Both the position numbers and the translations under genes were made by a program. Under the pieces are notes generated by a model. It was not told where the DNA came from, made no database searches, and was given only the letters and a program-made list of their open reading frames with translations. DNA of 64,000 nt from Erythrobacter sp047872805 (GTDB lineage Bacteria > Pseudomonadota > Alphaproteobacteria > Sphingomonadales > Sphingomonadaceae): positions 124,001 to 188,000 of the forward strand of contig NZ_JBLQUK010000002.1 in the NCBI RefSeq assembly GCF_047872805.1, given 5' to 3'. Below are positions 8,506-16,786 of this stretch, piece by piece (the stretch's first letter is position 1; each line of letters starts with the position of its first letter).

Positions 8506-9350
8506 ACGGCGGTGTCGCAACGCAAGATTATCGTCAGGCCAGTGCTGCCAGCGCTTGGATCAGCCTTTGGACAGGCGCTTGCGGTGCCCAATGCCGCAGG
8601 ACAGGTGGCGGGATCACAGGTGCTGCGCCGCGCATCGGCGCGCGCGCGGGCGAGCACTTGCGGAGATATTCCCGGATCGGCGCAGACTGCATCGGCCTGA
8701 CCCAGCAGCCGCACCTGTTTCAGCGTGAGGTCTTCGGGATCGGCGCTGCTCAATGTGAAGATGTGGGTGGTCGCTTCATTGGGCAATTCAGCCTTGTTCA
8801 GCCAGTCGTTCACCCGCTGATGCGCAGCGCTGTCGAGCGGGTCGAGCACGCCGCCTTCGCGCAGCGCCTCATCGAGCGCGCGGCGACGCTCATTGCCATC
8901 GGGAAAACGCTCGCGCAGCGTCTGCCGCGCGGCGAACAATGCCTCTGCCAGCTGCCCCAGCGACGCGGGCAATATCCGCTCCAGCCGCAATCGCAGATGT
9001 TTGGCCAGCCCCGCCGAGGCCCCGCCAGTGCCGACCGCGATCAGCACCGGGTTGCGGTCAAGAATGCTTGGTGTGGTGAAATCGCAAAGGTCCGGCCGGT
9101 CGACGACATTGACCAGCATCCCCGCGCAGCGCAGGTTGATCGCGGCGACTTCGCAGGCCCTGGCATCGTCAAACGCGACAAAGGCGATCCGCACTCCCTC
9201 ATCCACCGCGCGGCGTTCATCATCGATCACAATTCCGCCCGCGCGCTCCACCAGCCGCCGCTTGGGCTCAGCCGCATCGCCTTCGCCCAGCACCAGCACC
9301 GTTTGCCCGGCGACAGTGTGAAACAGCGGGAGACTTTGCAATTCGCTCAT
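8502..9350 (-). CDS. cysG: Siroheme synthase N-domain (precorrin-2 dehydrogenase) with remnant SUMT
   Basis: The N-terminal part (about 1-190) matches the CysG/Met8 NAD-dependent precorrin-2 dehydrogenase and ferrochelatase. It has a GxG nucleotide loop (VLVLGEGDAAEPKRR), NVVDRPDLCDF and PVLIAVGTGGASAGLAKHLR, as in siroheme synthesis for sulfite reductase. Residues 195-240 (FTLSSADPEDLTLKQVRLL, then ADAVCADPGISPQVLARARA) line up with the start of uroporphyrinogen methyltransferase. The GAGPGDP loop is lost and the protein ends about 40 residues later, so the methyltransferase half is vestigial. No cysI/cysH neighbours are present. The 3' end overlaps the regulator gene by 4 bases, convergent; lysA ends 13 bases upstream on the same strand. 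Confidence 0.82.
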   Translation of the reverse strand: MSELQSLPLFHTVAGQTVLVLGEGDAAEPKRRLVERAGGIVIDDERRAVDEGVRIAFVAFDDARACEVAAINLRCAGMLVNVVDRPDLCDFTTPSILDRNPVLIAVGTGGASAGLAKHLRLRLERILPASLGQLAEALFAARQTLRERFPDGNERRRALDEALREGGVLDPLDSAAHQRVNDWLNKAELPNEATTHIFTLSSADPEDLTLKQVRLLGQADAVCADPGISPQVLARARADARRSTCDPATCPAALGTASACPKADPSAGSTGLTIILRCDTAV

Positions 9351-9363
9351 CGGGTCAAAACGC

Positions 9364-10623
9364 TCATGCTAGCCAGTCGGGTACGCGCTCTGCATCCATG
9401 ATCGAGCCTGCGTCGATGCGGTCAGCCACAACGGCGAATTTGTCGCCGTCGACCAGCACTTCGGCGATAAACCCGCGCGAATTGTAGGAGGACGCCATGG
9501 TTGCGCCATAGGCCCCGGCGGTGCGGAACACCGCAAGCTCACCGGTGCGCACCCGATCGCAGTGCCGCCCCATCGCAAAAGTATCGCCGGTTTCGCAGAT
9601 TGGGCCGACAATATTTGCAGTCATCGCGCTGCCATCGGGCTCGACCGCGACAAAATCGTGATAGGCCCCGTAAAGCGCCGGGCGCGCCAGATCGTTCATC
9701 GCTGCATCGACGATCACGAACGGATCGTTGATCCCGCGCTTGACCCGCACGACGCGCGTAAGCAGCACGCCTGCATTGCCCGCGATCACGCGGCCCGGTT
9801 CAAATATCAGCGACACGCCCCAGCCCTGCGTAACCCGCGCAACCATCGCCCCATATTCTTGCGGAGAGGGCAGGCGTTCGCCCTGTTTATAAGGCACGCC
9901 AAGTCCCCCGCCGAGATCGACATGGGTGATAATGTGTCCTGCCGCGCGCAGGGCGGTGACCAGTTCGCCGAGCTTGGTGAAGGCTGCTTCCAACGGCGCC
10001 AGATCGCCCAGCTGGCTGCCGATATGCACCGCCACGCCGCGCAGATTGACCCCGCGCTGGCCCGCCAGCTTACCGAAAATCTGACCTGCCTCGCTGATCG
10101 GCACCCCGAATTTGTTGTCCGCTTTACCGGTCGAAATCTTGTCATGCGTCCCCGCATCGACATCGGGGTTGATCCGCAGCGCACAGCTTGCGGTCATGCC
10201 CATCGCATCGGCCAGTTCAGCGAGTTCGAGCCCTTCCTCCTCGCTTTCGATGTTGAATTGCCCGATCCCCGCGTCAAGCGCGGCGGCCATTTCGGCGCGG
10301 GTCTTGCCCACCCCGGAAAACACGATGCGTTCGGGCGCGATCCCGGCGGCGAGCGCGCGCCGCATTTCTCCGACCGAAACGACATCCGCGCCGTAACCCT
10401 GACGGCCCAGCACTTTCAGCACCGACAAATTGGGGTTGGCCTTGACCGCAAAGGCGATCAGTTTGTCTGGCACCGCATCCAGCGCTTCGCGGAACACGCG
10501 GGCGTGGCGTTCCAGCGTCGCGCGCGAATAGACATAGACCGGCGTGCCGACCGCATCGGCGATGCGTGGCAGGGCGACGTCTTCGGCGTGCATCACGCCG
10601 TCCTTGATTGCAAAATGGTCCAT
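9364..10623 (-). CDS. lysA: Diaminopimelate decarboxylase LysA
   Basis: LysA is the PLP enzyme that converts meso-diaminopimelate to lysine, the last step of lysine synthesis. The 419-residue product (start MDHFAIKDG, chosen by family length) has the alanine-racemase-like barrel, with FAVKANPN holding the PLP lysine at its N-terminal side. It also has HIGSQLG, the GGGLG loop and the C-terminal CETGDTFA motif with the catalytic cysteine. It is the last gene of an argH-lipoprotein-lysA operon, 32 bases after the lipoprotein stop. The upstream in-frame extension overlaps the lipoprotein and was rejected. Confidence 0.96.
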   Translation of the reverse strand: MDHFAIKDGVMHAEDVALPRIADAVGTPVYVYSRATLERHARVFREALDAVPDKLIAFAVKANPNLSVLKVLGRQGYGADVVSVGEMRRALAAGIAPERIVFSGVGKTRAEMAAALDAGIGQFNIESEEEGLELAELADAMGMTASCALRINPDVDAGTHDKISTGKADNKFGVPISEAGQIFGKLAGQRGVNLRGVAVHIGSQLGDLAPLEAAFTKLGELVTALRAAGHIITHVDLGGGLGVPYKQGERLPSPQEYGAMVARVTQGWGVSLIFEPGRVIAGNAGVLLTRVVRVKRGINDPFVIVDAAMNDLARPALYGAYHDFVAVEPDGSAMTANIVGPICETGDTFAMGRHCDRVRTGELAVFRTAGAYGATMASSYNSRGFIAEVLVDGDKFAVVADRIDAGSIMDAERVPDWLA

Positions 10624-10655
10624 TGTGTCCTGATCCTGCGGCCTGTCGGATTGGC

Positions 10656-10895
10656 CTATTCGGGGGGGAGATCGAACGGATCGTCTTCGCGTTCTTCCGA
10701 ACGGCGGCGCAATTCGACGCTGCGTTCCGGCGCGGCGAGCGCTTCGGGTTCGAGCAATTCTTCGGCATCGGGGGCCTGCGTCGCGCCGTAGGGAGCGACC
10801 GGCAGGCTGCTCCCGTCGAGCGGCTTGAGCGGGGCGCGCGCACCGCATGCGGTCAGCGCCGCCGCCGCCAGCGCTATCACCAATACACGCATCAT
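10656..10895 (-). CDS. Small lipoprotein between argH and lysA (LptM/YifL-like)
   Basis: A 78-79 residue lipoprotein with a clear lipobox LTAC after a short hydrophobic signal. A Pro-rich stretch follows (GARAPLKPLDG), then an acidic, low-complexity tail. The N-terminal pattern C-G-x-(R/K)-x-P-L-x-x-P is the hallmark of the YifL/LptM family, which in E. coli helps mature the LPS translocon LptD; that role here is by analogy. Its ATG-ATG start overlaps the argH stop (ATGA), with GAGGA just upstream, so it is translationally coupled to argH. The same three-gene order occurs in many proteobacteria. Confidence 0.8.
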   Translation of the reverse strand: MMRVLVIALAAAALTACGARAPLKPLDGSSLPVAPYGATQAPDAEELLEPEALAAPERSVELRRRSEEREDDPFDLPPE

Positions 10896-12304
10896 TCCTC
10901 CATCGACCCGGCGGCGCGGGCGAGTTGTTCGCGCGCCTCGGCCACGCGCTGCCTTACCTGATCGGGCGCGGTCCCGCCATAGGACGCGCGGCTGGCAACC
11001 GACGCATCTATCGACAGCGCGCCGAACACCCGTTCGTCGATGCGCGGATCGATGGCCTGCAGATCGGTCAGCGACAGTTCTTCGAGCGAACAAAGTTTGG
11101 CATCGGCCAACCGCACCGCCTCGCCGGTGATGTGATGCGCCTCGCGGAAGGGGATGTCGGCGGCGCGCACCAGCCAATCGGCAAGATCGGTCGCGGTCGC
11201 GTGGCCGGCCTGCGCGGCGGCTCGCATCCGTTCAGCCTTGAACGTGGTCTCGGCGATCATGCCCGTCATTGCGGCAAGCGACAGGTCCAGCAGACCAGCA
11301 GCTTCGAACACCGGCGGCTTGTCATCCTGCATATCCTTTGAATAGGCGAGCGGCAGCCCCTTCATCGTGATCATCAGCGCGGTGGCCGCTCCGATGATCC
11401 GCCCGGCGTGGCCGCGCACCAGTTCGGCGGCGTCTGGATTGCGTTTCTGCGGCATGATCGAGGAGCCGGTCGAAAGGCTATCGGGCAGCGAGGCAAAACC
11501 GAATGGCTGGCTGGCCCACAGGATCAGCTCCTCTGCCAGGCGCGACAAATGCAGCGCGCACTGGCTCGCCGCCATCAGGTAATCGAGCGCAAAATCGCGG
11601 TCAGACACCGCATCGAGCGAATTGCGGGTGGGCGCGCCGAAACCAAGCGCCTGCGCGGTCGCATCGCGGTCGATGGGAAAGCCGGTGCCAGCCAGCGCGG
11701 CAGAGCCCAGCGGGCATTCGTCCAACCGGTCCTGCGCGGCAGAAATGCGCGCGGAATCGCGGTTCAGCATCTCGTAATAGGCCATCAGATGGTGGCCCAA
11801 TGTCACCGGCTGCGCAGTTTGCAAATGGGTAAAGCCGGGCATGATCGTATCGGCATGTTCGCCCGCTCGTTCCACCAGCGCGCCGCGCAGCGCCGCAATC
11901 CCGGCCAGCGCCCGCGCATTGGCACCGCGCACCCAGAGACGGAAATCGGTCGCCACTTGATCGTTGCGGCTGCGCGCGGTGTGGAGCCGCCCGGCGACCG
12001 GACCAATCAATTCGGTCAGCCGCGCCTCAACCGTCATGTGGATGTCTTCGAGGTCCCAGTTTTCGGGCACGCCGCCCGCCTCATATTCCTCGGCAATCTG
12101 GTCCAACCCCTGCGCGATGGCGTGGGCATCGTCTGGCGAAACGATCCCCTGCGCGCCGAGCATTGCGACATGCGCCTTTGACGCAGCTATGTCTTCACGC
12201 CACAACGCCTTGTCGAACGGGATCGAAGCATTGATCTCGCGCATTATCGCGCTAGGCCCCTCGGCGAACCGCCCGCCCCACATGGAATTTCTGGAGTCGC
12301 TCAT
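10892..12304 (-). CDS. argH: Argininosuccinate lyase ArgH
   Basis: ArgH splits argininosuccinate into arginine and fumarate, the last step of arginine synthesis. The 470-residue product starts MSDSRN and reaches the family start MWGGRF at residue 8. It has the HTARSRNDQ segment, the HLQTAQP region with the catalytic histidine, and the fumarase-superfamily signature GSSIMPQKRNPD. The start lies within a CATG that also contains the start of the divergent thioredoxin gene. A start seven codons further upstream (MKAIERS) is possible and would overlap that gene by about 23 bases. It heads the argH-lipoprotein-lysA operon. Confidence 0.95.
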   Translation of the reverse strand: MSDSRNSMWGGRFAEGPSAIMREINASIPFDKALWREDIAASKAHVAMLGAQGIVSPDDAHAIAQGLDQIAEEYEAGGVPENWDLEDIHMTVEARLTELIGPVAGRLHTARSRNDQVATDFRLWVRGANARALAGIAALRGALVERAGEHADTIMPGFTHLQTAQPVTLGHHLMAYYEMLNRDSARISAAQDRLDECPLGSAALAGTGFPIDRDATAQALGFGAPTRNSLDAVSDRDFALDYLMAASQCALHLSRLAEELILWASQPFGFASLPDSLSTGSSIMPQKRNPDAAELVRGHAGRIIGAATALMITMKGLPLAYSKDMQDDKPPVFEAAGLLDLSLAAMTGMIAETTFKAERMRAAAQAGHATATDLADWLVRAADIPFREAHHITGEAVRLADAKLCSLEELSLTDLQAIDPRIDERVFGALSIDASVASRASYGGTAPDQVRQRVAEAREQLARAAGSMEE

Positions 12305-12929
12305 GCTTCGTTCGATCGCTTTCATCTCTTTTGCCGCGCTTGCGCTTGCCGGGTGCGATAGTGGCGCGGGCGACGCGGCGCAAGAAACCGCTGCTTCGAC
12401 CGGGCAAAGCGGGCCTGCGACCCCGCCGCAATTGCCAGGCCGCCCGGTGCGCGCTTTTGCCGGAACGCCGCTGCCTGCGCTGGTTCTGGACGACCCGGCG
12501 GGAAACACGCTCGATCTGGCTGCACTGGAAGGGCCGGTGCTGGTCAATCTGTGGGCGACATGGTGCGCGCCCTGCGTGGTGGAAATGCCGATGCTCGACA
12601 ATCTGGCGGGCGCGATGGAAGGCGAATTGCGGGTGCTCACTATAAGCCAGGATGTGCGCGGCGCAGAAGTGGTCGCGCCGTTCTTTGCCCAGCGCGATTT
12701 TCGCCATCTCGAACAATGGCTTGACCCCGATGGCGAGCTGTCGGCGACATTCACCGATGGCGGTCTGTTGCCGATCACGATCTTGTTCGATGCACAGGGG
12801 CACGAAATCATGCGGGTCGCGGGCGGGTATGAATGGGACAGCGAGGCAGCCATCGCCGAATTGCGCAGCGCGCTGGCGCAGGCCATTGGGAAGCCCGCCC
12901 AAACGTCTACGCCTGCAGCCGCGTCTTGA
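12303..12929 (+). CDS. TlpA-like thiol:disulfide oxidoreductase lipoprotein
   Basis: A 208-residue envelope thioredoxin of the TlpA/ResA group, which reduces or isomerises disulfides in exported proteins or prepares haem and copper sites. It has a signal with lipobox LAGC (Cys18), a low-complexity linker to about residue 45, then a thioredoxin fold. WCAPC is at 87-91 and the cis-proline segment is at LLPITI. GGAG lies 8 bases before the ATG, inside the argH coding region, since the two genes start head-to-head with no spacer. The rluE gene begins 12 bases after its stop. Confidence 0.9.
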   Translation: MLRSIAFISFAALALAGCDSGAGDAAQETAASTGQSGPATPPQLPGRPVRAFAGTPLPALVLDDPAGNTLDLAALEGPVLVNLWATWCAPCVVEMPMLDNLAGAMEGELRVLTISQDVRGAEVVAPFFAQRDFRHLEQWLDPDGELSATFTDGGLLPITILFDAQGHEIMRVAGGYEWDSEAAIAELRSALAQAIGKPAQTSTPAAAS

Positions 12930-12941
12930 TCGGGGGCAAAA

Positions 12942-13481
12942 ATGGCGCTGATCCGGTTTAACAAGCCTTACGGCGTGCTCTCGCAATTCACCGACAAGGG
13001 CAGCGAAACTGCACGCGCCACCCTGTCCGATTTCATCGCCATGCCGAATGTTTATCCGGCGGGCAGGCTCGACCGCGACAGCGAGGGATTGCTGCTGCTG
13101 ACCGATGATGGCGCGCTGCAGGCGCGGATTGCCGACCCCCGTTTCAAACTGCCCAAGACCTATCTGGTGCAGGTTGAGGGCGTTCCCGATAGCGGGGCGC
13201 TCAATGCCTTGCGCCGCGGCGTGACGCTGAACGACGGACCGACCCGCCCGGCCAAGGCAGAGGCGATTGCCCCGCCCGAGCTATGGCCGCGCGATCCGCC
13301 GGTGCGCTACCGCAAGACGGTTGCTGATAGCTGGCTGCGGCTGACCATCACCGAAGGGCGCAATCGGCAAGTGCGCCGCATGACGGCGGCGGTCGGCCAC
13401 CCGACCTTGCGGCTGGTGCGCTGGAGCGTGGGCGAATGGACGATTGCCGGATTGGGTCAGGGCCAATGGGACGCGGTTTGA
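12942..13481 (+). CDS. rluE: Pseudouridine synthase, RluE-like
   Basis: A 179-residue RsuA-family pseudouridine synthase. The best match is RluE, which modifies a 23S rRNA uridine (U2457 in E. coli numbering). The catalytic motif GRLDRDSEGLLLL with Asp44 is intact, followed by KTYLVQVEG and the EGRNRQVRRM basic motif. It lacks an N-terminal S4 domain, as RluE does, and that separates it from RluB, RluF and RsuA. It is probably co-transcribed with the TlpA gene. The tRNA-Val gene follows 33 bases downstream on the other strand. Confidence 0.88.
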   Translation: MALIRFNKPYGVLSQFTDKGSETARATLSDFIAMPNVYPAGRLDRDSEGLLLLTDDGALQARIADPRFKLPKTYLVQVEGVPDSGALNALRRGVTLNDGPTRPAKAEAIAPPELWPRDPPVRYRKTVADSWLRLTITEGRNRQVRRMTAAVGHPTLRLVRWSVGEWTIAGLGQGQWDAV

Positions 13482-13514
13482 ACGGGGCCAGCCCGATGGC
13501 GGCAAAAATATCCG

Positions 13515-13590
13515 TGGTGGGCGATGACGGGCTCGAACCGCCGACCCTCTCGGTGTAAACGAGATGCTCTACCAACTGAGCTAATCGCCC
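13515..13590 (-). tRNA. tRNA-Val (anticodon TAC)
   Basis: Read on the minus strand, 76 bases fold into a full cloverleaf: acceptor arms GGGCGAT/ATCGCCC, D-arm GCTCAGTTGGTAGAGC, anticodon stem TCTCG/CGAGA with loop TTTACAC, and T-loop TTCGAGC. The discriminator A is followed by an encoded CCA. Anticodon TAC reads valine GTA codons. Confidence 0.97.
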
Positions 13591-13709
13591 CACGGCATGG
13601 CGCGGCATGGGAAGCGGCGCGGTTTGGTGAGGTGCTATCTAGCGGCAAAAAGTTCAAAATCAATTGCGCATGTGGTGCGAATTGCATTGGCCCGCTAAAG
13701 GCGCTGGCG

Positions 13710-14696
13710 ATGAGCGCGCAAAGACTCCTTGTTCTCGGCACCGGCGGGACGATTGCCGGCTCGGCTTCCTCGGCGACGGGGCAATCCTATGCCGCGGGCG
13801 ACATCACCCTGGAGGTCATGGTCGCCAATATCGCCGCGCTTGACCTTGAGGTGGAGCTGGTCGCCAGGCCCATCGCCCAGATCGGGTCGCAGGATATTGG
13901 CTGGCCGCAATGGTCTGCGCTTCATGCCGAGATTGCCGCGGCACAGGGCGATGCCGACATTGCCGGTGTGATTATCACACATGGCACCGACACGGCGGAA
14001 GAAACTGCCTTTCTGCTCGACCTGACGCTGGATGCGGGCATGCCGGTGGTGATGGTGGGCGCGATGCGTCCGGCAGATGCCGTGGGCAGCGACGGGATTC
14101 GCAATCTCCTCAACGCGATCCGCGTCGCCAGCGATCCCCGCGCGCGCGACCGGGGCGTGATGGTGGTGATGGGCGACACGGTGTTTGCGGCCAGCGATGT
14201 GCGCAAGGCGGCGACGTCGAACATCGACGCTTTCAAGGGCTACCCGCGAGGGCCGATTGCGCGCGTGACGCCGTCCAGCCTCGACTGGTTTGCACCCGCC
14301 CATCGGATCGGTAGCACCAAGCGTTTCCCCTGGCCCGAGGCCTTGCCGCGTGTTGCGATATTGACGGCGGGGGCCGGGATGGACGCCATGCCGGTGCAGG
14401 CGCTGTTGGGGATCGGGTGCAAGGGGATCGTCATCGCCGGGATGGGGCAGGGCAACGCTCCGCGCGTGGTGCTGGACGCGCTGGCCGACGCCGTGCGCGC
14501 CGGGGTACCCGTGGTCCGGTCATCGCGCGTCGATGAAGGTATGGTGGACCGCAATGTCGAGGTGGACGACGACGCCCTCGGCTTCGCCGCCGCCCGCGCT
14601 CTCGGCCCGGCCAAGGCGCGCGTGCTGTTGATGCTGCTGATCGCCAGCGGGATCACCGATGCAGGCGCGGTGCAAGCGGCGTTTGACGGGGGGTGA
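13710..14696 (+). CDS. L-asparaginase (AnsA/AnsB family)
   Basis: The enzyme hydrolyses asparagine to aspartate and ammonia. The 328-residue product has both active-site signatures: TGGTIAG (residues 11-17, first threonine nucleophile) and HGTDTAEETA (91-100, second threonine and aspartate). The length and motifs fit the bacterial type I/II amidohydrolase fold. There is no signal peptide, so it is probably cytoplasmic. The long open frame upstream runs through the antisense of the tRNA gene and was rejected; the ATG after AAAGGCGCTGGCG fits the family start. Confidence 0.92.
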   Translation: MSAQRLLVLGTGGTIAGSASSATGQSYAAGDITLEVMVANIAALDLEVELVARPIAQIGSQDIGWPQWSALHAEIAAAQGDADIAGVIITHGTDTAEETAFLLDLTLDAGMPVVMVGAMRPADAVGSDGIRNLLNAIRVASDPRARDRGVMVVMGDTVFAASDVRKAATSNIDAFKGYPRGPIARVTPSSLDWFAPAHRIGSTKRFPWPEALPRVAILTAGAGMDAMPVQALLGIGCKGIVIAGMGQGNAPRVVLDALADAVRAGVPVVRSSRVDEGMVDRNVEVDDDALGFAAARALGPAKARVLLMLLIASGITDAGAVQAAFDGG

Positions 14697-14901
14697 GGGG
14701 GCGTGGTGGCTGTTGCCGATTTTTGATCTAAAACGGAAATTGGGGTGGCGGCGCCGTTGCGGACACTTTTACCAGATAAATCCGCCCATTTTGCCGTCGC
14801 ATCTTTCGTGGAAACACATGCACGAGCGACGAACGCTATTCCTAGTGCTGCCCCCGCTTGGCCAAACTTCGGTATTGCCGGATTACGCGCTTCAGGCCGA
14901 A

Positions 14902-15207
14902 TTATGCGCTCGAGAGGCAATCTCTTGCAACTTTCAGATCGTGACCGGAGAACACTCTTTCTGCACTCTCGATTGACGGCCTTGCCTTTTGAATTGCTTC
15001 GCCAACTGCTGGCAATCGAAGTGATGCAACATGCGCCTCTTCGCTTGGCCAGACCTCGTAAACCCAGATTGCCTTTGCATCGGTGCTGTCCAGTACGATG
15101 GAATAATGGAGGCATTGTTCCATGCTGGTTGCAGCTCCGTACATCAGATCTGCAACCGTCTGTCGCCCATCAGGTGTGCAAAGTAGCCTGTTCAAAACGG
15201 CGAACAT
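14902..15207 (-). CDS. Antibiotic-biosynthesis-monooxygenase (ABM) domain protein
   Basis: A 101-residue protein of the dimeric ferredoxin-like ABM fold (putative quinol monooxygenase or YgiN type), starting MFAVLNRLLCTPDGRQ. The central SMEQCLHYSIVLDSTDAKA and WVYEVWPSEEAH segments follow the family pattern. GAGGAAGGAATT lies just before the ATG, so the start is firm. The actual substrate is unknown. It sits in a block of visibly lower GC than its neighbours, 83 bases downstream of the CPBP gene on the same strand, so the two may be one transcript. Confidence 0.72.
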   Translation of the reverse strand: MFAVLNRLLCTPDGRQTVADLMYGAATSMEQCLHYSIVLDSTDAKAIWVYEVWPSEEAHVASLRLPAVGEAIQKARPSIESAERVFSGHDLKVARDCLSSA

Positions 15208-15290
15208 AATTCCTTCCTCTTCCAAAATGGACCATCTGATGTTTGTCGAGCCAATCATAGCTGCGACCAGTCCTATTGCTTCCCTACGCC

Positions 15291-16013
15291 TCACGAGAGT
15301 GCCAACCAAGGTTGAAGCACGGCAATTACGAGCGCATGTGCGACAACCACTGGCAGCAGCGCTCCTTTGCCAACGATAACTGCCCAAGCAAGGAACCCGC
15401 CTAACATCGCTGTTCCAATCAGCGGCCAGAACGCTCCGGCCAGTCCTGCCTCGACGTACCCAATGTGGATTGCAGCAAATAGCGCTGCAGAAATTGCGAT
15501 TTTGAGCCAATCAGGTCCTTCGGCCTTGGCAAGCCTTAAGATCACATAGCCTCGAAAAATCACTTCTTGTGTCCATCCATCGATTGCGGGAATGCTGGAG
15601 AACAAGGCGTTGAGCGAAGAAGGTTCTAAGATGCGCCCTGGCTCCTTCACAAAAAAAAGTACCGCGGTGCCGATATGGATAAGAGCAGCTGCGAGCGCGA
15701 TGGCCCATGCCTTCCTATTCCCTGTCTTCGCTGTTGCCCGTATCGCGTCTCTAACCGTCGGTAGGAAGATTGCGGCCGTCAGAACAAGGAGCAATTGTGC
15801 GAATGTCCCCCCAATCATGGGGGCAACCCAATAAAATTCCGCAACATCCACGCGTGGATCAAGATATGTTGATAAGTGAACCAAATCCATGATCGTATAA
15901 GACAGGAAGATAAAGGATGCAGAGATGAGAACCACCTCCATCACTGCCCAGCTTAGCTTATCGCAGATGTGGTTTCGTGCATCTTCTGTCTGGCCTGCAG
16001 CGCCTAAGGTCAT
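15291..16013 (-). CDS. CPBP (Abi/CAAX-like) intramembrane metalloprotease
   Basis: A 240-residue membrane protein with about seven hydrophobic segments. The family motifs are near residues 149-154 (TQEVIFRG; the usual EExxxR with the first Glu replaced by Gln), 179-183 (FAAIH) and 223-226 (VVAH). Members cleave near CAAX motifs in eukaryotes; bacterial ones act in bacteriocin immunity or envelope functions. AGGAGAAAGCA before the ATG fixes the start. It is divergent from a PadR-family regulator across 53 bases that hold a palindrome, so PadR is its likely regulator. The Glu-to-Gln change may weaken catalysis, though the second Glu and both His are kept. Confidence 0.82.
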   Translation of the reverse strand: MTLGAAGQTEDARNHICDKLSWAVMEVVLISASFIFLSYTIMDLVHLSTYLDPRVDVAEFYWVAPMIGGTFAQLLLVLTAAIFLPTVRDAIRATAKTGNRKAWAIALAAALIHIGTAVLFFVKEPGRILEPSSLNALFSSIPAIDGWTQEVIFRGYVILRLAKAEGPDWLKIAISAALFAAIHIGYVEAGLAGAFWPLIGTAMLGGFLAWAVIVGKGALLPVVVAHALVIAVLQPWLALS

Positions 16014-16040
16014 TGCTTTCTCCTCACCCTTCCCACCCTT

Positions 16041-16061
16041 ACTAGTCTATCGTAGAGTAGA
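16041..16061. promoter_or_regulatory. Candidate PadR operator palindrome
   Basis: ACTAGTCTA-TCG-TAGAGTAGA is an inverted repeat with seven of nine paired positions. It lies between the divergent CPBP and PadR genes and ends five bases before the PadR ATG. Regulators of this family usually bind such dyads over their own promoter. Confidence 0.5.
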
Positions 16062-16066
16062 TTGCA

Positions 16067-16606
16067 ATGACAGATGAATCACCCCATCCTCACACGCAAG
16101 AGTTGACAGTTCTTGGTCTCGTCGCGCTGGGGAAACGTTATGGCTTCGAGATGGAAGAGTTCATCGCACGCACCGAAATGAAGCGATGGAATGAGATCGG
16201 TAATTCAACGATCTACAAGCTACTCAAGGATTTGAGCGCTAAGGGCTTTCTCGATGTGAAAAAAGTTTCAGGAGGGAGAGGCCCTGCTCGAAACGAATAT
16301 CACTTGACGAATGCGGGAGAGGAAAGGCTGCAATCTCAAATTCTGGCAGCAATACGCTCGGATCGATCAATAAAATTGGATCGCTTGGTGGGGCTCTTTT
16401 TTATGCCGCTGTTGGCCAAAGAGCGTGCGTCAGGCGTCCTGTCAACGCTCCTCAAGGAGCTTCAATCGGCAAAGAAAGACCTTGAGGCGCAATTGACCGA
16501 GTTGGAAGGAGATCTGATCGGTGAAGCGATTATTGGCTTTTATGCGGACGTTCAAGCTGCCGAAATCAAAGCAATCTTGAAGGTGCTTTCTGGTCTAGAA
16601 AGTTGA
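16067..16606 (+). CDS. PadR-family transcriptional regulator
   Basis: A 179-residue regulator. The N-terminal winged helix (about 10-90) reads ELTVLGLVALGKRYGFEMEE, then STIYKLLKDLSAKGFLDVKK and RNEYHLTNAGEERL, which is the PadR pattern. The C-terminal half is a helical dimerisation domain rich in Lys and Glu. It is divergent from the CPBP protease gene and probably represses it and itself through the intergenic palindrome. The region has lower GC than the surrounding genome, which suggests it was acquired with its neighbours. Confidence 0.88.
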   Translation: MTDESPHPHTQELTVLGLVALGKRYGFEMEEFIARTEMKRWNEIGNSTIYKLLKDLSAKGFLDVKKVSGGRGPARNEYHLTNAGEERLQSQILAAIRSDRSIKLDRLVGLFFMPLLAKERASGVLSTLLKELQSAKKDLEAQLTELEGDLIGEAIIGFYADVQAAEIKAILKVLSGLES

Positions 16607-16786
16607 ACTCCGGATACCAGATTGCAAGACCACCAAAGCGAACAGGCGAAACAAGAATTTGCTGGCTACAAAATGTCCGTTTTCCAACCTAAGCCAAGCC
16701 GCCAAGCCCAAAGCCTCCACTCGCCAATAGCGGTCAATCGGCAGTCACGAGCCCCCGCGCCTTGCGGGGACTCGCACCTGACCGGA

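Noticed and set aside
9562..10791. 409-codon plus-strand frame over lysA
   Set aside because: Shadow of lysA, which has intact PLP motifs on the other strand.
11408..12181. 257-codon frame opposite argH
   Set aside because: Antisense to argH; no signal, domain or ribosome-binding site.
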